Source of the DNA: Pomacea canaliculata
Lineage: Eukaryota > Mollusca > Gastropoda > Architaenioglossa > Ampullariidae
Assembly: GCF_003073045.1 (NCBI RefSeq)
Contig: NC_037590.1
Span: forward strand, 13,416,311-13,480,310
Direction: 5' to 3'
DNA: 64,000 nucleotides
Under the pieces are notes generated by a model, which did not search any database, was not told where the DNA came from, and saw only the letters and a program-made list of their open reading frames with translations. The position numbers were made by a program, and so were the translations under genes. Shown here in pieces: positions 48,401-57,400 of this stretch (the stretch's first letter is position 1; each line of letters opens with the position of its first letter).

Positions 48401-51400
48401 TACACTTTACATTTTGGCAGACGAACCGGTCTTAACACTACCCTCTAGCCCTCGAGCCATAGTTTGCCCACCCCTGGTACAAGCTGACATGTCTTACAAT
48501 CACTCACACCGACACACACACTGGGTGGAGGAAAGTGAGGTATTTGGACAAAACCACTGACAGCCAGCAGGTGTCACAACCAGAGAGAGGACAGACTGAT
48601 TCTCACTGTGATGACAGTTCTTTAACCACTTCTACCTTCAAGTTGTTTTTTTTTTTTTTTTGATCTGCATTGTTGCTGAGTGAAAAGAGAACTTGTCGTG
48701 CTCAATGACCCATGGAGTTCATGACCATGTAGGCTGACTAAACAGATCTCATCCCGACAAGACAAGACTGCGAAGATCGAATGGCGATATTCCAGGCCGA
48801 TGGTGTCGACACAAACCTGTTGATTCTTGTCAGTTCTCAAGGCGATTCACTATCAAACTTCACCCGTGCATCGCCACCCAGGTTCACATGGCAAGCCAAC
48901 CATTCGTCACATCACAGGAATGATAAGTGTTAGGGGACCAGGGGTAGGGGTGTGGGTGGGCTTACGATTAATCCTTAGAGATATTGAGCTCACCTCGTAT
49001 TTCGCTCTGAAGATCACTGTCGTCGACATCAGAGTTTTGTGATCGCGAGCTGTGAACGTGTAATTAATTCTAGGTTTTGCTGTTCAAGGGGGTGGGCAAG
49101 CTCTGGACTGCTGCTATTGGACTTGAACCACGCTTGTGATGATTTTTGTGTGTTACAGGATATTTGACATACAAGATTTTTTTCAAGCACAAACTAACTT
49201 AATATTAAGGAAATTCACAATAGCAACACAAAGCTTATCTTTTAATTTATTCTGTGAAAGTCTCCGTGAAGGCTGTGCTCGTGAGAGAGTGTCCGTCCCA
49301 CTTCAACAAGGCCTGGCTTACATTTGCTCCCTTGGGCTCAAGCCTGGACAGCCTCGAGGGCCTTCTTAATCACACACCTGTGTCCAGTATACAACAATGT
49401 TTAAAACGAAGTGCCATGAAGTGTTCACCACTTCCCAACCCCTATAGCGGTCCGTTAGTCTCGGTCCCACTAGTGTCTCAGCAGGTGGGCCGCCCCAAGG
49501 AACAAAGACACAATACACGTTCCATCTTGCTGGAACTGTGTGTAACTCAAACCTGACAATGGTACAGGCACAGGTGATAGCAACCCCCAGTGCTATAATA
49601 TCCCACCTGACGGAATAGAGTTCGGTTGTTAATTACCGTCACCTGAATTTTCTTTCATCAATTTTTTTTTTTACTTATCGTGTGTGCGAGTTTGTGCTAA
49701 TTAATTTAATACAGTTGATACTTTTTGCTGGGTTCATGGATATACCTGAGGTGGCCAGAAACGCAATACTAACCCTGGAGATTTATTTATTTAATCTTTC
49801 TCTTGTGCAGGTCCACTCTATGGCAGAATATGGCTGTCTATGCAGTGTTGATACATTTTGAACCAAACTTTCTTTACATAGGACTAGAAATAAGTTGTGC
49901 TGAACAAGCAGGCTGAATAAACAACCTCAAACACTACCTCACCGCACATACCCAATAAATCCTCCATGTGTGTGATTAACTTCAGCCGTTGTTTGCCACG
50001 TAAACTTCTCTACGAGTGCAGCAACTGTCCTACAATCATTTTCTTCGTTTTTCACGAGAGAGAGGTTGCGACCCGTGCGGGAGGCAATGCTTATCGGCTG
50101 TCGTAACTCGAGATTATCCCCTCCCCCTCCACGCCGTGGAGCCCAGTTACAAGCACGAGGCTGATGGAAAACAACGGGGCTGTCACGTTGACGTAGCGAC
50201 GTCACGGCACGTGCACGAGTCAGGTGTCGGGAGGCGAAAACTACGTGCTGATCACATGGTCATGTTTGTTACGTACACGAACCGCTGTGACGTGGCTTGT
50301 AAGAACTTGTTACGTGCCTAGAATACGCACAGCTGCTCTGTACAGCTGTAGCTGTGGAGACAAAGCAGCGGAGACAGGGAGGGAAAGTTAGCTTTGTCAC
50401 AGCAATGGCGGCAACAACCGTGAAGAGTACACCACAGAACCGAGTGGTACACCGTCAACAACACCGCGATTTGAACTCGGCAAACTTTCATTTACATTTT
50501 AAACCCGAGAGAAGTTTTCCATTGAACTCTCTTGCTGTGTGTCTGTTTACGCGCCAGCTGGAACAGTCAGATCTCACCTGCGTCTCTAGGGCAAGGTGAG
50601 ATATTTTTAATCAGTTGAAAAATGACGAGTTTTAACAGCTCGCCGTCAAAGCGAGGCTTAGGGCGATTTCAGACAAAAAAGTACCTGGTTCAAAGCGGCC
50701 TAAAATATCTGACAAGAGCAAACAACAAGTCTGACGGTCCCACGAGAGAAAATGAAAAGCGTCCTGTACCTGGTCTAATAATAGTCTTGAGTTCCCACCA
50801 CCACGACCACACTCTTCCTCAATCTTCGGTTTTTCTCGCCTTTAAGTTGCCGGTCTGGTTTTTCAATTTTCCTCTTTCAACAGTTTATTATTTGACTCTT
50901 AACAGCCGCTGGTTCTTACTGTCCCCACCCTTACCGTCAGATGTGTTACATGTAATAATCTTTATCACGGTAATTAAAATATAAGAGCTAATTAACTAAA
51001 AAAAATTGTGTACGTGTGATGTGGAGACAAAGAACACGATAAATTTTAGAGGATAGAGTGGTAGAGGGTTAACATACGGCTTTTGAGTTTCTGTATTATG
51101 ATTCCTTCGCATGGACCTTTTTATGTGTGCGTGCCTGTGTCTGCATGTAGATGTAATGAAAACAGTAAACACAAACGTTCACTGTCGTCAGGGCAAAGGT
51201 ATTCCATTCCTCCCTCGCCCCTCGTTGCTGCTGTGTCCTCCCCCTCTTGATGACGACTGGTACCGGGTGGTGCCAGTGAAAGGAATGATGATAATGATGG
51301 CCATGTTGACTGCCTCACACACCCCATGCCATGAACAAGGTGTGTGTTGCGTGTGATATCTACCCCCACATCTCCACCCTCCACCCTAGCCGATGGCTGC

Positions 51401-54400
51401 TCTTAGCGTTTCCGCTGACCCCCGCAACCTGGAGGTAGGATGTCTGACAGTATCTCTATAACACCCTGGGGGTATGATTGTTGTCGGTGAGTCATCACAC
51501 AACATTAGTGTTTACTGCTGTGTGCAGTGTAACCTGTCCCCTACCACTACCCTACCAGCCCTACCACCACCACCCATTCACAAAATGGCGACAGACCATT
51601 GCAAACACAGGACTGATGTGATAAGGTTTGCTTACAGAATGGAAATCTGCTGAACTGTAGTAATGTGGTAACCATAGTGTAATTATTACAACCAATTACA
51701 GCCTGAAACGACCATTAAACGACCATTGCAACTATTCCTTTCCTTGACTGCAATATATTCCACTGACCCTTAGTGTTAGGGGAGGCTGTGAAAGGTCGTC
51801 TTGACTGGGAGGATCGCTGAGTATTACAGACTCCTTGTCCCAGGCATTTAGCGACACGTGGCTGCAGGAGTGGACACCGGTGACACTACAGAAAGTAAAC
51901 ATAAGTGGACAGCTGTGTGTTGGTCTTGAGCACGTGACCCGCGAGTCGTGACCACCAGCGACTTGTGGTTTGTCTGACAGCCAACACTTGCTGCAAGCTA
52001 CGGTGGCGGTGTGGCCTCGTTCTCCGCCCCGGTTACTATTCACAGGTGTGTTCAACGTAGATCAGGTGTCGTCAACGATAATTGGAACGAAATCCAAGAA
52101 AGAAACGCGTCCACAAGCTGGTAGCCACACAAGCTGAACCCACCTGGTTATTTTCTCGTTGTCGCCTGCTGAGAACTGTTTTGTTTGTCGTAACGACATA
52201 CTGATTGTGAGAGCGCTTGTCGCGGAAGGACACGCGAGGTGGCGACAATGTAGAGCCCCTGGACAGAGACTGACCACCAGTGGACATTGGTCCTGCGGCG
52301 TGTTGGCAAAGCTCTAGAAACTGTGCTTTGAAGGTTCAAATCTTGCTCTAGGCACAACCAATGTTTTTCTGTGTCCACTGTTTACAGACTGAGAGACCAA
52401 ACAACTTGTGGACGTATTGTCTATCAAGAGTAGTGACAACCGTCACCAACTGATGTATTGCTCGTTCGTCAAAGAGTCACACGGTGGTGTGTCCGAGGAG
52501 ATTCCTCTCGATCATCACAACCGTCACTTCCACTGATGACGTCGTCAAGACAACTTACGGGCGCGTGCGCAAGCGTGTGTGCTGGCCTGCGCGTGCAGGG
52601 ATCTCTTCATTATCTTTTCTCTCATCGGCCATTTCCGATAGCGAGGAAATTTCAGCCCCGCTACCTTCAGTCAAGCGGCCACTTAACAGGTGATAAGAAA
52701 GTCGTTACCTGCGTCGTTATCAAACTCGTTGACATTCTGCGATAGGAACAGTTCCCGACATTTCCGGTGCTGCTCAGAAATCTTTTATTCAATCGACACC
52801 GACGTTGTGTGGAGAAAAGAAATGTTGCACCGCAAAGGAAATAAGAAAAATCGTTGGATGGAGAAAAATTACGTGTAAGGTCAACATTTGAACTTGGACA
52901 ACAGCGAGAAGAAAGGTGCGTTTGATTGCACAAGAAATCGTGCTGAGGACGACGATTAGGAGCTGACTGCCAGCTGAGCGGTGTTTAGTCTGTTCAAATT
53001 AGCTTTCGTGGCCAGAAGGCCCTCGGCCATGGAGCTCTACTTTCCCAAACCTTGGCTGTAACCCTGCAGAGTGGAGATCTCATGGGATTGACTCTTACGC
53101 CGAGGCGATCATGCCGGGTCAAGGGTTACGTCAGTTACAACGGTATCTTGCGAGAAAAGTTAAAGCTGACGTTGAGGAGGTTGTTTGTTAGTGTGGCTGC
53201 GCATCCAGCAAGTGAGCGAACTCAGCTGCTAGCTGTTGGTATGTGGAGTTGGTGGCTGTAGGGTCACACCGTTGTCTTGGAACCGCCGAGGTGTAGACAG
53301 TGTGGGTTCGAGGGCTGTAACCGCAGACAGTTGAAGGAATTTCTCCTTTTCACAGTTACGTGATATGTGACGTGCTACGTCGTCCGTGAATGATTCTAGC
53401 GGCTTCGGGGGACTCTTTCAGTAATGCCAGGTGGCAATAAAAGTGTCTGGCAATACAGAACTGGGGACAAGTTGTGGCATGCAAGCAGAGAAGTGCTAAC
53501 ATTTCAAAAACAAAACAACAAAACAACTGAAATCGTAGAAAAGAGGTAAAGTTTTTAGTGAGTCAGATTTTCCGATGAGACAAGACAGAATCTGGATGTG
53601 AGACGAGGTCTTGAGAGGAGAATCAGACCGGAACACTATCATGTGGATCGCTTACATTGCCACCAGCACGAGCAGGGGGTCCGAATGGCGGCCTATTATC
53701 TTCCAAGCACAGGTATATATATATATCAGTTGTATGTATGAATGTATGACAGCTGTTGTCAAATGTGTGGGTGTGTGTGACATGTCACACTAAGTCTTAT
53801 GCACTATTTGCCAGTCATACAGCCGACCGCATGAGTCACATAATCGACCATACTAGTCCGGTTGAGAAGATCAAGAGAGCGACAGACGGGGAGAGAAACA
53901 GAGACAGAGAGATGTACGTGTGTGTGTGTGTACGTGAATATTTGCACTCTATGCCTACCTACGATGTTTGCTCGTGCACTTCCTTGAGCCCTTCTTCGGG
54001 GGTGGGGAAAGGTTCTTTTTATATTACATAAACATTATTATTAGTAGTAGTAGTGGTGATGGTGGTGGTAGTTGATACACAAATGTTTCGCTCTAAGCTG
54101 AAGGTATCTCCAAATTCCTCATTTCCCATCCACCCCCCCCCACCCCCCTCAAAGATAACATTCCCTGTAAAGTACAGTTTTCTTTGGACCGATAGAAACA
54201 GTTGAGGGAGAGGAGGAGAGAAAAGTACTGAGATTACTTAGAACCAGTTTTTGCTGAGAAAGTTGGTCGTCGCTCATTTCCTATAAACACTGAACTAAGA
54301 GTGCAAACGTTTACGAACCCTAACCCCTTGCCCTCTACAACGGCCTGGCATTCCTTTCGTTGTCATCGGAATTTTCTTTCTCTTAGTAGAAAGACTCCCT

Positions 54401-57400
54401 ACAAAACTGTCTACATAACACTATTCTTTCTACATAACACTAATCTGTCTACATAACACTGATGTGGGTCCCTCGGTGGCCTGCTCAATCAGCGTCTTCA
54501 GTAAATCTTTTCACGTGGTGTGGTGTGGGGGTGAGGGGGCACAGGGGTTAGGCTGTGAAGTAGGAGGAGGAATTGAACTTGTGTTTCATATCATTTACTG
54601 CTTGTCTTGCTTGTTATACAGTACACAAGCTCCATCACATACGTAATAACTAACATACAGCTAAGAGTCTATTTAATAAACAGCTCAGTGAAATGTACAG
54701 ACTGTCATGTGTTGAGGACTAGGCCTCCCTGTCAGTAATACTTGCTGTGAATGGTTCTGTTCTGTAAATGTAGCACAGACACGAGTTCAGACTGATTGAG
54801 TCATGACGGAATGTAAGATGGTCAACGTAAAACATCGTAGGAATGGAATGAAAACTGTGGAACTCCCACCAATCCCCACCCCACCAAAAAACAACCCAAA
54901 AACAGCAACAACAACAACAACAACAACAAACAGAGTTGGGGGGAGGGGAGAGTCTTAGTGACTCATCTTATCATCTTAGTGACAGAAAGACAAGTGAGTG
55001 GATGAAGGCCATCGACAGTTCGCTAGATAAACTCACTTGAACTTGTGTGTTTTAACCTCCGTAGCACGTTCACTGTCGTACCTGACAGGCAATCAAAGGG
55101 ACGATACTTCGCAAAGTGCCCTACAAAAGTTAGTGGCGAGCTACCTCCCCTGAATTTCATTATCGCGCAAAAGAAAAACATCGTTTGTCATATTTTCATA
55201 TTTTTCTGTGACATTTTCTTTTTATTTGGCAAATCGCTTATAACACAACAATTTTCTTTGATGTGCGTGGATGCGTCTGACTGATTCATATTTAAATGTT
55301 CCAACGTGTCTGTTGCGTGCATGTGTAAAGATTGGGAAGGCATAATACAGCCCGTGCAAATGTCTTTTTGGGGAGTTAAGCATCAAAAACAAACAAAACG
55401 AACAGAACCAGGGCATACAAAAATTATAGAACCACGCTCTAAAACACACACATTTATGCAAAAAAAAAAAAAAAAAAAAAAGAAGAAGAAGAAGAAGAAG
55501 AAGAAGAAGAAGAAAGCAGGCACAATCAAACAACGAGAAACAAAGAAACCTGACTTTTTTTTTTTTTGAAGAGTGGCGCTCAATCCTTTCATGTGTGTTT
55601 GTCGATCTGTGTGCTGCAGGTGCGGTGCGGCAGTGTGTACGTGTCGTCAGAGGACAGCACGCAGGCCGTGACGCAGACGGTTGTAACGGCGACATCAGTG
55701 GCGGAGAAGAAACGGCGAGCCAGCAAGTACACGGTGGCCATCGGAACATCACACGGCCATGGTGAGTGGCTAGACGTGTGGTGAGTGGTGTGGTGAGTGT
55801 CTATACTTGTGGTGAGTGGCTGTACTTGTTGTGAGTGGCTGTACCTGTGGTGAAGGAGCCGAGGCTGCAGTGATGGTGAGAGGGCTGAGGCTATAAGATG
55901 GTGCTACCTGTGGCTCTGAAGTCATCGGACGTATTCGTCCCGACTCCAAGAGCTAGAACTAGCCATAGTGGGTGGGCTAGGATAGCCAGTGGATAAGCTA
56001 GGAGGACCAAAGGATGACAGGCAACTTTGTGGTTTATGATCGTGGCTTTCTGTTATGGTGTTGGTGAATCTCTTTCTCACCTAGATGAACGGTTGTCGAT
56101 GACAGTGTGAAGAGGTGAAGTGTACGGCTTTGACCGATTGCCTCCCCCCGTACCCACAGACACACCCGACTGCTCTTGTTCTACTGACGAGGCGAGATGT
56201 GGGTCTGAGCACAGACAAGGGTGCATGGTTGGATCTCACAAGCTGATGAAAGACGTCGGGCTCCTACCTGTGTAACCGATATCACCTGCACACACTCGTG
56301 GGTCTAGAACAAAGAGCTTCTTGTCCTCATTGTCAGTTTGTAAAGGTTACTGCTCTGAGATATCCAATCGTGTAAGCCTCAGGATCAAAGGTTATCGGCG
56401 AAGCTTGTATTTTTGTTTACATTTGGGTGTTGTTGCTGTCACTCAAGAGACAATGTCAATGCAAAGTTTGCAAGAAAGCCGGTCGATACTCTGGAGAGAG
56501 AGAAAAAAAAGGTGAGGTTTGCAGGTCAAGAGATAAGAACGCTGTAAAGAAATTCAACTTTCACTCAGAGCACGCACAGACACGCGCACACATGTATACA
56601 TGTATACACATTCTTGCACGTGTACACACAGCACACAGGCACATATACATGAATAGATATATATACACGGATACACATGCATAAACACACACACAAACAG
56701 ATATATGCACATACGCAGACACTTCACATGCGCACCACCACGCAGACACACACACATACATAGACTAATTTATTTTCTGTCGTCCCTCCAACATCAACAC
56801 ACACACACAGATCGCAGTATCAGATGGCTCAGCCTGCATGCCGACATGCACTAACAAGAATGCGCCGACGGCAACGACCGCCATTCGACACCAAGCATCT
56901 CTGTGACGTCACGACATTTTATCCTTTCTTCTCTTTCCTCCTTCTTTCCTTCCCAACAGCTTACTCTTTGCTCGACCTTTTAGCTTTCTTCGTTTATTTT
57001 TTTCTTTCTAAGGTATTTCTTGATCTCGTTGACCTGTGTGCGTCGACAACATTTACCCATGCGTCATCGTGGAAACATTTGTAGTGACGTGTCCACGGTG
57101 TTGGAACTTAACTACAACAACGGGCCGCAGGTGACCACAATGCCCGGCGCCACTTTGTATCGACCCTCCTTCTGTCCCCGCTCTCTGGAATGAAGACCGG
57201 CGCTGTTTAATTTGCTAACAGCAGGATGTCATTTCTTTCTTTCTCTCATTCATTCTTTCTTTCTGCCTGTCTTTCTCTGACTTGATGGCAGCCCCACAAC
57301 CAGGACTTTCAACGCTAAACAAAACTAGGAATATATCACCTGTTTCTGAACCCCTTTCTTTTTCCCTGAAAAGGGTCTTGAGTCGAGGGAAGCCAGACAC

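Larger units (their letters stand above)
36571..55619 (+). other. intron 2 of the second gene (about 19 kb)
   Basis: No further exon could be supported. It contains three CTCF-like motifs, a non-LTR retrotransposon tail, SINE-like fragments, a hAT-type element, several A-rich or CA-rich simple repeats and a short tandem repeat at 54408-54464. Phase 0 to phase 0 joining across it is consistent, but an unseen phase-neutral exon is possible. Confidence 0.4.

Noticed and set aside
53255..53330. Possible tRNA or SINE near a GGTTCGAGG word
   Set aside because: No A box at the right distance and no pairable stems.
55222..55752. 176-codon frame on the minus strand
   Set aside because: It is built on the poly(A)/(AAG)n repeat and runs antisense through exon 3 of the second gene; the peptide is a homopolymer of Leu and Phe.
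56554..56761. Cys/Val/Tyr-rich frames on the minus strand
   Set aside because: They are direct translations of an imperfect CA repeat in two frames.
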